Positions 1 to 7,943 of a DNA stretch of 55,840 nucleotides are shown here, one piece after another. The stretch covers positions 1 through 55,840 of IMG/VR virus record IMGVR_UViG_3300028891_000002; one strand, written 5' to 3'. This DNA is from a virus. Under the pieces are notes generated by a model. That model saw only the letters and a program-made list of their open reading frames with translations. It was not told the origin of the DNA and did no database searches. The position numbers and the translations under genes are program-made. The stretch's first letter is position 1. The number at the start of each line of letters is the position of its first letter.

Positions 1-79
1 TTTTTTTTTAATGATACGGCGACCACCGAGATCTACACCTAAGCCTTCGTCGGCAGCGTCAGATGTGTATAAGAGACAG
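1..79 (+). other. Illumina Nextera i5 adapter (artefact)
   Basis: A run of nine T is followed by the P5 flow-cell sequence (10-38), an 8-base index CTAAGCCT (39-46, the Nextera S508 index), the Nextera read-1 primer segment (47-60) and the 19-base transposon mosaic end (61-79). This is library sequence, not viral DNA. Genomic sequence begins at 80, so the left contig end is a read end and need not be a physical genome end. Confidence 0.98.
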
Positions 80-204
80 ATTCATAAGACAATAGAGAAC
101 CTGTATAGAATATCCAAGACACTATTAACCTAAACAGTATTCTCTTTCTACTAATACCTGTTAATCTCTAGTATCTTCTATCTCTCTATTATACATCTTC
201 TTAT

Positions 205-222
205 AGAAATACCTTATATAGG
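205..222 (+). promoter_or_regulatory. TATA-box promoter of first gene
   Basis: CTTATATAG lies at about 210-218. An archaeal TATA box directs initiation about 25 bases downstream, which lands on the ATG at 244. This suggests a leaderless transcript and argues against the ATG at 223, which abuts the TATA box. The 80-204 stretch shows no gene. Confidence 0.5.
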
Positions 223-243
223 ATGATATATAGAGATACACTC

Positions 244-810
244 ATGATGGAGAGAGAGACTATGGAGATAGGTCTAGTATCAAGATATACTCTAGAAGAC
301 TATAGTAAGCTAACAGTAGATATTATAACTAAAGATAGAGAAATAGAGAGAATGTATAACAAGAATGATAGAGACTACAATATTCTAATAAGAAACATGA
401 AGAGAGGAGTAACTACAGTATATCTATCAGATAATATAATAGAACCTAGCATACTGAAGACACTATTCTCTCCTATAGATATCTTAGACTTTTACTCTAT
501 AGTTAAACCTACAGTAACTAGAACTATCTATCTTCCCTCTTCTCCTTTTTATCATAAGAAGATAGAGAGAACAGTTAAGATTACACCTATCTTAATATCT
601 GGATTTGATAACTCTATCAAGAAACACTACATCTTCTATCTAACAGATAACATATCCTTCAAGAACAATATCAAGAGAAAAGATATATCTACAATACTGC
701 TATTTGAGAGAGAAGAATATAATATAATACAGGGATATGGTATAGCCTTCTATAGTCTCTCTCTCCATCATAACAATAAGAGATATAGAGATAAGAGTAT
801 AGAGAGGTGA
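244..810 (+). CDS. hypothetical protein, first gene of left plus-strand unit
   Basis: A protein of 188 residues with no recognised family. It is rich in Ile, Lys, Arg and Asp, has alternating short beta-type segments in its middle and a basic C-terminus (NNKRYRDKSIER), and no signal peptide or membrane helix. The start at 244 is preferred over 223 because a TATA box ends at 218. The next gene follows with its ribosome binding site overlapping the end of this one, so the two are probably co-transcribed. Codon use (AGA, ATA, CTA) matches the viral backbone. Function unknown. Confidence 0.75.
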   Translation: MMERETMEIGLVSRYTLEDYSKLTVDIITKDREIERMYNKNDRDYNILIRNMKRGVTTVYLSDNIIEPSILKTLFSPIDILDFYSIVKPTVTRTIYLPSSPFYHKKIERTVKITPILISGFDNSIKKHYIFYLTDNISFKNNIKRKDISTILLFEREEYNIIQGYGIAFYSLSLHHNNKRYRDKSIER

Positions 811-818
811 TAATATAT

Positions 819-1061
819 ATGGGTATTAAAACCCTATTAAAAGAAGAGATAAATCTAACAGATATGAGAGACATACATATACAGTTAATAGAGAAAGGTA
901 AAACACTACTAGTAGATATTAGGGGATATGTTAGAACAAGTAACTATACAGGATACACTAATAAGGGTATAACATTCAGACTAGATAAGCTACCTCTATT
1001 CATGAATAAGTTAAGAGAGTTTATGGAGAAGGTTAGAGACACATATGGGGATAAAGACTAG
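819..1061 (+). CDS. PC4-like ssDNA-binding protein (putative)
   Basis: An 80-residue protein. The segment VDIRGYV, then a short loop, then NKGITFRLDKLP, then a helix ending REFMEKV resembles the transcription coactivator PC4 / p15 fold (VDIREY ... KGIxL ... helix), which binds single-stranded DNA as a dimer. The ATG at 819 is chosen because GAGGTGAT (804-811) is correctly spaced in front of it; the in-frame GTG at 807 lies inside that ribosome binding site. It may act as a viral ssDNA-binding or transcription factor. The match is by eye, so the family call is moderate. Confidence 0.6.
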   Translation: MGIKTLLKEEINLTDMRDIHIQLIEKGKTLLVDIRGYVRTSNYTGYTNKGITFRLDKLPLFMNKLREFMEKVRDTYGDKD

Positions 1062-1110
1062 AAAGATACTACAGCATATCATATCTCTTATCCCTCCTAT
1101 ACTACTCCTC

Positions 1111-1122
1111 TTATTTTTTTAT
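1111..1122 (+). terminator. T-rich terminator candidate
   Basis: A T-rich run (seven T at 1114-1120) lies about 50 bases after the end of the preceding gene. Archaeal transcription commonly ends at such runs, and the next operon has its own upstream palindrome. Confidence 0.35.
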
Positions 1123-1148
1123 CTATTAACTATAATATAGAGAGGATA

Positions 1149-1167
1149 ATGTAACACCGTGTTACAT
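1149..1167. promoter_or_regulatory. palindromic operator-like site, TGTAACAC-N-GTGTTACA
   Basis: A perfect 9+1+9 palindrome with central base C. The same core recurs before a tail gene, before the capsid gene and three times near the right end. Here it lies upstream of the plus-strand operon starting at 1282, with a TATA-like TTGTATATAG at about 1188-1197. It is probably bound by a viral repressor or activator. Confidence 0.6.
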
Positions 1168-1187
1168 ATATCTAGAGGTAAGATATC

Positions 1188-1268
1188 TTGTATATAGAGA
1201 TAGACATAGGAGTTAAGCTCTTTATTATTCTTCTAATACTAGTTCTAGCATATGCTAGTAAAGAATAG
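1188..1268 (+). CDS. possible 26-residue membrane peptide
   Basis: A TTG start preceded by GAGGT opens a 26-codon frame whose middle, GVKLFIILLILVLAYA, is a clear single membrane-spanning stretch. It lies just ahead of the zinc-protein/MoxR operon. The frame is short and the TTG overlaps a TATA-like element, so it may be chance. Confidence 0.3.
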   Translation: MYIEIDIGVKLFIILLILVLAYASKE

Positions 1269-1281
1269 AGTTGATGTTTAG

Positions 1282-1644
1282 ATGAGTAACACATCTAACG
1301 ATAAAGTGAAAGATATATTTGAAGATATGTATCAGTCTCTAGGACTACTTAAAGCGATAACAGATAAAGGGAAACTACTAGATGCTCTAAGACTAAGACT
1401 AGAGATGTTAGAAGATAGAATCTATGACTATAATAGATGTGGATACTGTCTTAGAAGACTATCTAAATGGTCAGAAATCTATACCTGTGAAGTAACAGTT
1501 AAAGTAGATAATACCGTTAAGATCTTAAAGAGTCTAATATTATGTTCTCAATGTGCTAGAAATCTCCTAAACAGTATGAAGAGAGAACTAGAGAGTTACG
1601 ATAGAGATCTAAGAAAGGAATATGAGAAACTACTAAAAGACTAA
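1282..1644 (+). CDS. small zinc-binding helical protein
   Basis: A 120-residue, mostly helical and highly charged protein with two cysteine pairs, CGYC near residue 53 and CSQC near residue 93. These probably bind one zinc as a split ribbon. The C-terminus is a charged coiled-coil-like helix. It is the first recognisable gene of the MoxR/VWA operon. Function unknown; a protein-protein or DNA adaptor is a guess. Confidence 0.7.
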   Translation: MSNTSNDKVKDIFEDMYQSLGLLKAITDKGKLLDALRLRLEMLEDRIYDYNRCGYCLRRLSKWSEIYTCEVTVKVDNTVKILKSLILCSQCARNLLNSMKRELESYDRDLRKEYEKLLKD

Positions 1645-1670
1645 TAGAGAGTAGATAGTAAATATAGTTG

Positions 1671-2579
1671 ATGATAGATATGTTCATAGAACAATCTAAT
1701 GAGATAAACAAGTTTCTATCTATAGCTACTAGAGTAAGAAATGTTAGACTACTAGGACATACAGGTACAGGTAAGACATATCTAGTACACTATCTTAAAG
1801 ATAGATATAACTGGAAACTATGGGAGTATTCTCTATGTAGTGAAACCACTAGATGGGATCTAATAGCAGGAGATATACTAGAGAAAGGAAGTACTAGAGT
1901 AAGAAAGGGTATAGTTACACTATGGTTAGAAGATAAACCAGATAGAGGATACTGTAGATGTAAGAATCCTATAATAGATAGAAGAGATAATAGACTATAC
2001 TGTAAGAGATGTAAGAAGAATATACAGCTTATAATACTCTTTCTAGATGAGTTTAACTTCTGTAGAAATGATGTTAAGACTTTTATCAATCAGTTAGGAG
2101 ACTTTAGACAGTCTATATGGATACCTGAACTACAGAGAGAATATAGAAGAGAGTGGTATCATATACTGGTTATAGCTCATAATCCACATGAGAAGACAGG
2201 ATATACGGCTACCTATGAAGAGAACATAGCTCTAGTAAGAAGATTTGAGACTATAGTACTAGAGTGGTTACCTATAGAAGAGGAGACTAAACTGTTACTA
2301 GAACTCTATGATGACTATAGATATACTAGAAAGCTATCTGAATATGCATGGAAGATAAGGAATCTCTATAGACAGGGTATACTATCTACAGTATTAACTA
2401 CAGAGAATCTAAAGAACTACTGTATAATGAGAAAGCTAGATAATCTATCAGAGAAAGAGATAATAGATATAGTTAAAGGACTATTCCCTGAAGAAGAGAG
2501 AGATATAGTAGATAGACTATGGGAGACAGATACAGATAGAATAGTAGATCAACTTAGAAGAGAAGGGAGAATAAGATGA
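1671..2579 (+). CDS. MoxR/CobS-like AAA+ ATPase with zinc insertion
   Basis: A protein of about 302 residues. Walker A is GHTGTGKT (residues 29-36) and Walker B is LFLDEFN near residue 125. A later LVRRFETIVLEWLP segment matches the conserved RRFE region of MoxR/CobS ATPases. Between the Walker motifs sits an inserted zinc ribbon (CRC, then CKRC after about 15 residues), which is unusual for the family. MoxR-type ATPases act as hexameric remodellers together with VWA-domain partners, and the partner is encoded two genes downstream. The start could be TTG 1668, ATG 1671 or ATG 1680. The stop overlaps the next start (ATGA). Confidence 0.85.
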   Translation: MIDMFIEQSNEINKFLSIATRVRNVRLLGHTGTGKTYLVHYLKDRYNWKLWEYSLCSETTRWDLIAGDILEKGSTRVRKGIVTLWLEDKPDRGYCRCKNPIIDRRDNRLYCKRCKKNIQLIILFLDEFNFCRNDVKTFINQLGDFRQSIWIPELQREYRREWYHILVIAHNPHEKTGYTATYEENIALVRRFETIVLEWLPIEEETKLLLELYDDYRYTRKLSEYAWKIRNLYRQGILSTVLTTENLKNYCIMRKLDNLSEKEIIDIVKGLFPEEERDIVDRLWETDTDRIVDQLRREGRIR

Positions 2580-2935
2580 TATACACTATAAGGAGAAGAG
2601 ATAGAGAGTTTAGAGACACATACTGTAGATACTGTAGTAGAAGACTACTAGATACATCTAGATACTATGATACTGATGAGAACACAGTAGTATGCTTCTA
2701 TGATAACAGAGCTATAGAGAGAAAGATAAAGGATCTAATAAATCAGGTTAAAGATCTAATGAAAGAGAGAAGAGATACTGAAGATGACAATATAAGATCT
2801 AAGATAGATAGTATAGTAGATAGATTAAGAGAAGAGATTAAAACTCTAAAGATAGAGAGACTAAACAGACCTTATCTATGTGATATGGAATGGATAAAGA
2901 TAAAGGATCAGATAGACAGAAGAGGATATCTCTAG
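2576..2935 (+). CDS. zinc-finger coiled-coil protein
   Basis: A 119-residue protein with a CRYC pair near residue 17, then single cysteines near 40 and 101, and a long charged helix between them (IERKIKDLINQVKDL onward) that is probably a coiled coil. It lies between the MoxR ATPase (4-base overlap) and the VWA protein (46-base overlap). This tight packing implies translational coupling and a role in the same assembly. No family recognised. Confidence 0.7.
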   Translation: MIYTIRRRDREFRDTYCRYCSRRLLDTSRYYDTDENTVVCFYDNRAIERKIKDLINQVKDLMKERRDTEDDNIRSKIDSIVDRLREEIKTLKIERLNRPYLCDMEWIKIKDQIDRRGYL

Positions 2936-4527
2936 TAGATGATATAAAGCTACTAGATGAGCTAAGATCTCTAGCTGTATCTATAACCAATCAACCTGAT
3001 CTAATAGTAAAGATAAGTGATACTGAACCTGTATCCTATATTCTAGATAACACTATTACTCTCACTACTAGAACTATACCTAAGAACATAGATGATATAG
3101 ATATTAAGATGAGGATATTAGATGGAGAGATAATACATGAATCCATACACTATCTCATATCTCATCCTATAAGGAGAGAAGCAGAGAGATTCATAGATAG
3201 TAAGAGAGACTATACTCTAGCATGGTTAGTAGTACAGCTAGTAGAGGATACCAGAGTATATAACTATGGTAGACTAAGATATCCATATGACTTCAATATT
3301 AGACTAGAACTGTTAAGAGATATACTTAGAGACTCAGATATAGAGGTAAACAGGAGATATAGATCTCTAAAGAATAATGAGAGATATCTGATAGCTCTAA
3401 TACAGAGAACACTATTCAACAAGAAGACTATACTATATAATACTCTAAACAGTAAACAGAGGAAGAGTATAGAGAGAGTTAGAAGACTACTAGACAGTAA
3501 CAAGCATATATTCTCTCCAGATAGACTATATGATCTCTATGAGAAGATATACTCTATACTATCAGACAATATAGATAGAAGAGAAGAGATACAGATAGAA
3601 CAGATACCATACTATGGAGGAGATCTAAAATATAATACTAAGAAGCTAGATACTCTAAAGAAGAAGATAGAGCATATACAGACAGCTATACAGAGAAGAG
3701 ATATAGAGAAGAAAGGAGATCCTCTAAAGAACATACAGATATATGACAGTATAGGAGCAGGATCAGGAGAGGGACTAAGACTACCATCTCCTAAACCAGA
3801 TAGAGAAGACTATCTAAGAAGATACTATAGACTAGAACATATAGTTAAAGAGATACTTAGAAGACTAAGAACAAATCAGTATATTAAGCTAGAGAAAGAG
3901 GAGTTTAGAAAGAAAGGTAGAATGATGAGTGAGATAGTATCTAAATACTATCCTCTATCTCTAACTAGAAAGATAGAGAACATATATGAAGGATATATAG
4001 AGACACTTAAGAGTAGACCTATGAAGATAGCTATAATAGTAGACATATCAGCTAGTATGAATCTAGATATGAGTAAAGATCTACTTGTAATATTAACAGA
4101 GGTATTTGGAAGATATCTAAGAGAGAGTGATTTCATGATACTAGCATACACATCAGACTACTATAAGATAAAGTCATTAGAGGAGAGCTATAAGAATACT
4201 AGATATAGAATAGGAGGACTACATGATCAGAGAGGAACAGTACTATACAATCCTCTACTAGAGACATATAGAATATTCAAGAGTCTAAGACAGTATAGAA
4301 GAATAGTGATAATAGGATCAGACTTTGAGATAGAGAAGAGAGAGGATACAGCTAATCTAATAAGACAGATGGAGAGAGACAATATAGACATTATAGGTAT
4401 AGCCTATGGTAAGATATCCTTCAACATAGATAAGACAATAAGAAGATACAGGATAGTAAATGATCTATCTCTTCTCCCCCACTACTTTATAGATCTATTA
4501 GAGGAAGTATTAAGAGGAGGTGAATAG
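2890..4527 (+). CDS. CobT-like protein: HExxH metallopeptidase-like plus VWA domain
   Basis: A 545-residue protein. The N-terminal part has HESIH (residues 83-87) and a downstream LVEDTR, the HExxH...EDxR arrangement seen in VWA-associated metallopeptidase-like proteins. A basic, low-complexity linker follows. The C-terminal VWA domain has the MIDAS motif DISAS starting at residue 385, a threonine in RGTVLY and an acidic GSDFE. The pairing of a MoxR/CobS-like ATPase with a HExxH+VWA partner matches the CobS-CobT architecture. No other cobalamin gene is present, so a cobaltochelatase role is unlikely. The start is ambiguous because the overlap with the preceding gene is long. Confidence 0.85.
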   Translation: MDKDKGSDRQKRISLVDDIKLLDELRSLAVSITNQPDLIVKISDTEPVSYILDNTITLTTRTIPKNIDDIDIKMRILDGEIIHESIHYLISHPIRREAERFIDSKRDYTLAWLVVQLVEDTRVYNYGRLRYPYDFNIRLELLRDILRDSDIEVNRRYRSLKNNERYLIALIQRTLFNKKTILYNTLNSKQRKSIERVRRLLDSNKHIFSPDRLYDLYEKIYSILSDNIDRREEIQIEQIPYYGGDLKYNTKKLDTLKKKIEHIQTAIQRRDIEKKGDPLKNIQIYDSIGAGSGEGLRLPSPKPDREDYLRRYYRLEHIVKEILRRLRTNQYIKLEKEEFRKKGRMMSEIVSKYYPLSLTRKIENIYEGYIETLKSRPMKIAIIVDISASMNLDMSKDLLVILTEVFGRYLRESDFMILAYTSDYYKIKSLEESYKNTRYRIGGLHDQRGTVLYNPLLETYRIFKSLRQYRRIVIIGSDFEIEKREDTANLIRQMERDNIDIIGIAYGKISFNIDKTIRRYRIVNDLSLLPHYFIDLLEEVLRGGE

Positions 4528-4532
4528 ATATA

Positions 4533-4736
4533 TTGTATCTCTCTCTATACTGTAAACTAGATAAGATAACAGTAGATATTGATGGTAGAATACATCTAAT
4601 ACTATCCAAGAAAGATAATAGAATATTTAATGGTATAGCTAGAGAGATAAAGCAATATGAGAATAGAGATATAGTAGTTAGAATATCTCCTCTAAGATAT
4701 AGAGATGAGAATAGATGTCTAGAGAACAGAGACTAG
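4533..4736 (+). CDS. hypothetical small protein
   Basis: A 67-residue protein with a TTG start preceded by the strong site GGAGGTGAA. The sequence (CKLDKITVDIDGRIHLIL) suggests a small beta-rich fold. No family recognised. Its 3' end overlaps the next small gene, and it belongs to the MoxR/VWA operon. Confidence 0.6.
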   Translation: MYLSLYCKLDKITVDIDGRIHLILSKKDNRIFNGIAREIKQYENRDIVVRISPLRYRDENRCLENRD

Positions 4737-4855
4737 AGGAAGACATCAAGAGACTTAAGACTATAATAGAGAGACAGGATGAACTAATAAGACTACTATC
4801 TAGTGAACTAGAATACTATAAGAATAAGATGAAGAAGAAAAGAGGTAGAAGATAG
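4715..4855 (+). CDS. 46-residue coiled-coil protein
   Basis: The ATG at 4715 opens a 46-codon frame that fills the gap between its neighbours and uses backbone codons. The protein is a single charged helix with heptad-like Leu/Ile spacing (EEDIKRLKTIIERQDELIRL) and a very basic tail (KKKRGRR). It may be a dimerising adaptor. It overlaps the previous gene by 22 bases. Confidence 0.55.
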   Translation: MSREQRLEEDIKRLKTIIERQDELIRLLSSELEYYKNKMKKKRGRR

Positions 4856-4858
4856 ATA

Positions 4859-5059
4859 TTGAAGATATGTGTAGACTGTCTAAGAGAACTACTAAGAAAC
4901 TCTAATATAGATAATAACAGATATAGAACATACTATCCTGATACCTGTAGTATATGTGGAGAGAGAAAAGCATGTACCAATATATCTAAGAGAGAACTAG
5001 ACTATCTTAGAGGAGCTATACTAAGAGTAATGATAAAGATAAAGAGGTGTCTCTATTGA
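4859..5059 (+). CDS. small zinc-ribbon protein
   Basis: A 66-residue protein with CVDC (residues 4-7) and CSICGERKAC (around 31-40), a treble-clef or ribbon-like cysteine set, followed by a basic helix. TTG start. It overlaps the next start as TTGA. It is one of many tiny zinc proteins in this genome; function unknown. Confidence 0.65.
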   Translation: MKICVDCLRELLRNSNIDNNRYRTYYPDTCSICGERKACTNISKRELDYLRGAILRVMIKIKRCLY

Positions 5060-5235
5060 CATATAGAGTATCCAATAAGATAAAGATTAAAGGAGATAAG
5101 ATGATAATAAAAGGAGATAGTAGACTGTTTGATAGAATACTAGATCTATTTAGAGAAGAGAGCTATAGAGTTAGATGTCTACATATACTGGAGAGAGTTG
5201 AGAATCTAGATGACATTGAACTCTACTCTATTTGA
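5056..5235 (+). CDS. hypothetical small protein
   Basis: A 59-residue protein. The TTG at 5056 is preferred because GAGGTG (5044-5049) is spaced correctly before it; the GTG at 5047 lies in that site. No motif recognised. It is followed with a 26-base overlap by the HerA-like ATPase. Confidence 0.6.
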   Translation: MTYRVSNKIKIKGDKMIIKGDSRLFDRILDLFREESYRVRCLHILERVENLDDIELYSI

Positions 5236-5953
5236 TATAGATCTAGCTAAGAGATCAGGAGTATTCATTACAGGTAAGAGAGGAGTAGGTAAAACCAATC
5301 TAGCTATGAATATAGTAGACACTCTAATACAGAACAATATAGATGTAATAGTGTTTGATCCCAGTAGAGCATGGAGATACTCTAGCATAGAAAACTATAC
5401 AGAGATACCTGAACACATAGAACAGATAAGAATAGAGTGTCCTACTAGAGACTCCATAGTATATGATCTATCTCTACTATATGTATATGCTCAGAAAGAG
5501 ATAATAAGAAACATAGTAGCAGGATACTTTAGAAGACAGGTTAGAGATCCAGATAGATGGAGAATATTCGTATTTGAAGAGTGTCAGACACTTATACATA
5601 GAAACAGACTATCTAGTAGAGAGGCACAGGAGATACTTAGACTGATAACTGTAGGTAGAAACTTCAAGCTATCATATATACTTCTAACTACTAGACCTTC
5701 TCTAGTAGATACCTCTCTAGTAGCACTATCAGATCAGATCTATATAGGTAGACTAGATGATATCAATGATATTAGAAGAGTAAAGAGATGGATAGGAGTA
5801 TATGAGCATAGAATATCTAGACTAAAGACAGGACAATTTATCTATAGAAGAGAAGGAGACACTAAACTGATAGATACTCCTCTATTTAGAAATATAAGAG
5901 TAGAGAAGAAGACTATCCCAGTAACTGTACTAAGAACAAGAATAGAGGTATAA
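5210..5953 (+). CDS. HerA/FtsK-family ATPase
   Basis: A 247-residue protein. Walker A is GKRGVGKT (residues 22-29), the strand IDVIVFDPSRAW matches the HerA-type DPxR segment, Walker B is FVFEEC near residue 125, and a sensor-like LTTRP follows. This is the compact ATPase core of the HerA/VirB4/FtsK group, without the N-terminal HAS barrel. In this virus the packaging motor is the terminase, so this ATPase more likely works with the MoxR/VWA module or in DNA processing. It is the last gene of the operon and its 3' end overlaps the convergent gene by 41 bases. Confidence 0.8.
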   Translation: MTLNSTLFDIDLAKRSGVFITGKRGVGKTNLAMNIVDTLIQNNIDVIVFDPSRAWRYSSIENYTEIPEHIEQIRIECPTRDSIVYDLSLLYVYAQKEIIRNIVAGYFRRQVRDPDRWRIFVFEECQTLIHRNRLSSREAQEILRLITVGRNFKLSYILLTTRPSLVDTSLVALSDQIYIGRLDDINDIRRVKRWIGVYEHRISRLKTGQFIYRREGDTKLIDTPLFRNIRVEKKTIPVTVLRTRIEV

Positions 5954-6173
5954 GAACACTACATGTAGAAAGAATAATCTTAATCTTCTCCTTTCTAATA
6001 AGATATACTCCTTTTAATCTAATCTCTATTTCTTCTATCTTCTTATCTAGTTTATGAAGCATATTAGAGTGAGTATCTATCTTATGCTCTATAGTGTCTA
6101 GTCTAGAACTGATCAGATTGGTTAATAATGTCTCTAGAGGAGAAGGATCATCATTCTCTTTCTCATATGACAT
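5913..6173 (-). CDS. coiled-coil protein with C-terminal membrane helix
   Basis: About 86 residues. A long helix with heptad spacing (HKIDTHSNMLHKLDKKIEEI) is followed by a C-terminal hydrophobic stretch (IILSTCSVLIPLFLFLVQLL), so it is a tail-anchored membrane protein. The ATG at 6173 is preferred over GTG 6179. It is the most distal gene of the minus-strand early block and converges on the HerA-like gene. Function unknown; a holin-like or membrane-tether role is possible. Confidence 0.6.
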   Translation of the reverse strand: MSYEKENDDPSPLETLLTNLISSRLDTIEHKIDTHSNMLHKLDKKIEEIEIRLKGVYLIRKEKIKIILSTCSVLIPLFLFLVQLLG

Positions 6174-6221
6174 ATCCACATCATCTCTAAATAGATAATA
6201 GAAAAAGAAGAGAGATATATC

Positions 6222-6506
6222 TTACTCCTGAATATCTACTATTATAATAGTTAGATCTTCTCTCTTTTTATTAACAGAAGAGCTATATGCTATCTCTGTC
6301 TCCTCTAATACATCCATCTCTCTATTATATAGATAGAAGTTACCTCTAATAGTGGGATCATTACATATCTTAACTATTATCTGATCTCCTATAACAGTAT
6401 ATCCCCATATATCTCCATTATCCTTTCTAAACAGTACTATCTCATAGGTATCTAGTCCTAGATATGATAACACTAGATCTCTAAATGTCTTAAATCTCAT
6501 AATCAT
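6222..6506 (-). CDS. hypothetical protein
   Basis: A 94-residue protein with no recognised family. It appears alpha/beta, with repeated short strands (EIVLFRKDNGDIWGYTVIGD). A strong site GAGGAGGTG precedes the ATG at 6506. It lies just after the XPF-like nuclease gene in the same direction. Confidence 0.65.
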   Translation of the reverse strand: MIMRFKTFRDLVLSYLGLDTYEIVLFRKDNGDIWGYTVIGDQIIVKICNDPTIRGNFYLYNREMDVLEETEIAYSSSVNKKREDLTIIIVDIQE

Positions 6507-6513
6507 ATATAGA

Positions 6514-7149
6514 CTACACCTCCTCTCTAAGTACTTTCAATATTAGATATGCTCTCTTATTGCTTATACCCTCTATCTTCTTAAGATCCTCTATACTAGC
6601 ATTACAGACATCTCTTATAGTCTTATATCTCTTCAATATATTCTTAGCATTTCTTATCCCTATCTTAGGTATACATGCTAACATATTCTCTCTAATCTCC
6701 TCTATAGACTCATACTTCTTCTTAACAGGTATAGGTCTCTCTCTACTCTTATCCTTACCACATGATAGATACATCTGAGATATAAAGTAAGAGGCATCTA
6801 TATCTGATCTAATCATAATTACAGGTATCTGTATAGACAGCATAACACTAGATATTCCTCCTATGATTATATTCCTCCTCTTAATATCCTCCTTAGAAAA
6901 TATAACAGGTAACTCTCCTGTAACTAGTAGTAGACATCTATCACTATTATCCTTTAGAGTAAACAGTTGATTCCACAGTCTACCAGACACTATACTATTA
7001 TAGAGATCATGTACAGTCTTCCTCTCTATAGTTATACCATAGAAATAGTAGTCTCCTACATCTAGCTTAGTTCTCTCTGTCTTAATACCTAGACTACTGA
7101 TATGTCTCTCTATATCGTCTGGTTCATGTATATCAATATAGACAGTCAT
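6514..7149 (-). CDS. XPF/ERCC4-family endonuclease with HhH domain
   Basis: A 211-residue protein. The nuclease domain has LDVGDY (Asp30, Asp33) and the signature ERK (residues 42-44) followed by Asp48. The C-terminal half has two helix-hairpin-helix segments (ACIPKIGIRNAKNIL and KKIEGISNKRAYLIL). The arrangement and length match crenarchaeal-type XPF, which lacks the helicase domain and cuts 3' flaps and branched DNA, usually with PCNA. Here it probably processes replication or recombination intermediates. It overlaps the upstream winged-helix gene by 17 bases. Confidence 0.9.
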   Translation of the reverse strand: MTVYIDIHEPDDIERHISSLGIKTERTKLDVGDYYFYGITIERKTVHDLYNSIVSGRLWNQLFTLKDNSDRCLLLVTGELPVIFSKEDIKRRNIIIGGISSVMLSIQIPVIMIRSDIDASYFISQMYLSCGKDKSRERPIPVKKKYESIEEIRENMLACIPKIGIRNAKNILKRYKTIRDVCNASIEDLKKIEGISNKRAYLILKVLREEV

Positions 7150-7456
7150 CTACTATAGCCTCCAACATAGTAAGCTTATCTATAATATCTCTATAGAAGT
7201 TTCTCCCCTTATCTGTTAGATAGTACTGTCTTATCTTCTTAGATCCCTTATAGATATATCTAAATCCTATATATCTTCTAGTTACTAGAACATCCAGTAT
7301 CCTCTGTAGATGACTATAGTGTAGACTCTCATCCATACACCTATCCACTATCCTCTTAATCTCAGTAATCTTCATATCATCTCTATCCAATACTCCTAAC
7401 ACTATGAAAGATATTAGAGGCATAAACTTACCATTCCTAAATCTAGATCCAGACAT
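7133..7456 (-). CDS. PadR-like winged-helix regulator
   Basis: A 107-residue protein. A DNA-binding winged helix is visible: MKITEIKRIVDR, then the recognition helix region HYSHLQRILDVLVTRRYIGF, then the wing YYLTDKGRNFYRDII with the LTDKG turn typical of PadR/MarR-like proteins. It is probably a transcriptional regulator of the early block and a candidate binder of one of the palindrome families. Its stop overlaps the XPF gene start. Confidence 0.7.
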   Translation of the reverse strand: MSGSRFRNGKFMPLISFIVLGVLDRDDMKITEIKRIVDRCMDESLHYSHLQRILDVLVTRRYIGFRYIYKGSKKIRQYYLTDKGRNFYRDIIDKLTMLEAIVDDCLY

Positions 7457-7461
7457 CTATA

Positions 7462-7800
7462 TCACTCTTCTCTATTATTACTAGATATCTTCATCCTCTC
7501 TCTTCTTCTCTTAATATAGTACTCTATCTTCTCTAACAGTTTATCTAGAGTCTTAGCAGTAAAGTATAGACCATCAGCTACCACTATACCCTTACCTCTC
7601 ATATCTATAGGATTAAGACTACCACATCTAACTCTAACAGATATATTCTCATCAGGAGTAAAGTGCCAGAAACTACAGTCTCCTAGTACAGCATACCAGA
7701 ACATCTTATGTTGTTCTACTCCTATTATGATCCAACTCTCATGTCCCCATTCATCTGTCTCTACTGCTCTAATAATCTTACTTAGCTTATCTATCTTCAT
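7462..7800 (-). CDS. hypothetical protein
   Basis: A 112-residue protein, beta-rich in its first two thirds (ESWIIIGVEQHKMFWYAVLG) and ending in a basic helix (IEYYIKRRRERM). No family recognised. Its start codon overlaps the end of the small cysteine protein upstream. Confidence 0.65.
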   Translation of the reverse strand: MKIDKLSKIIRAVETDEWGHESWIIIGVEQHKMFWYAVLGDCSFWHFTPDENISVRVRCGSLNPIDMRGKGIVVADGLYFTAKTLDKLLEKIEYYIKRRRERMKISSNNREE

Positions 7801-7939
7801 CTTCTTTCACTCTCTCCTCATAGTCATAACATACTGTATCAGTAGGATCTAGTTTTAGTAATATCTTATCTCTAGTACATCTATTGAATCTATTATATTT
7901 ACAGTCAGTATATGGACAGTATACCTCAGTAGTAGTCAT
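7787..7939 (-). CDS. 50-residue cysteine-containing protein
   Basis: The frame fills the gap between its neighbours, uses backbone codons and ends inside the next gene's start region. The N-terminus MTTTEVYCPYTDCKYNRFNRC has three clustered cysteines and a fourth lies near residue 37, compatible with a small zinc site. Function unknown. Confidence 0.55.
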   Translation of the reverse strand: MTTTEVYCPYTDCKYNRFNRCTRDKILLKLDPTDTVCYDYEERVKEDEDR

Positions 7940-7943
7940 ATAT

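Noticed and set aside
807-818. GTG as start of the PC4-like gene (and similarly 5047, 12450, 20595, 34750)
   Set aside because: In each case the GTG is part of the GAGGTG ribosome binding site itself, and a start codon lies at the proper distance downstream.
2890-4527. Cobaltochelatase subunit CobT
   Set aside because: The domain layout is similar, but no CobN or other cobalamin genes are present, so only the architecture is named, not the pathway.
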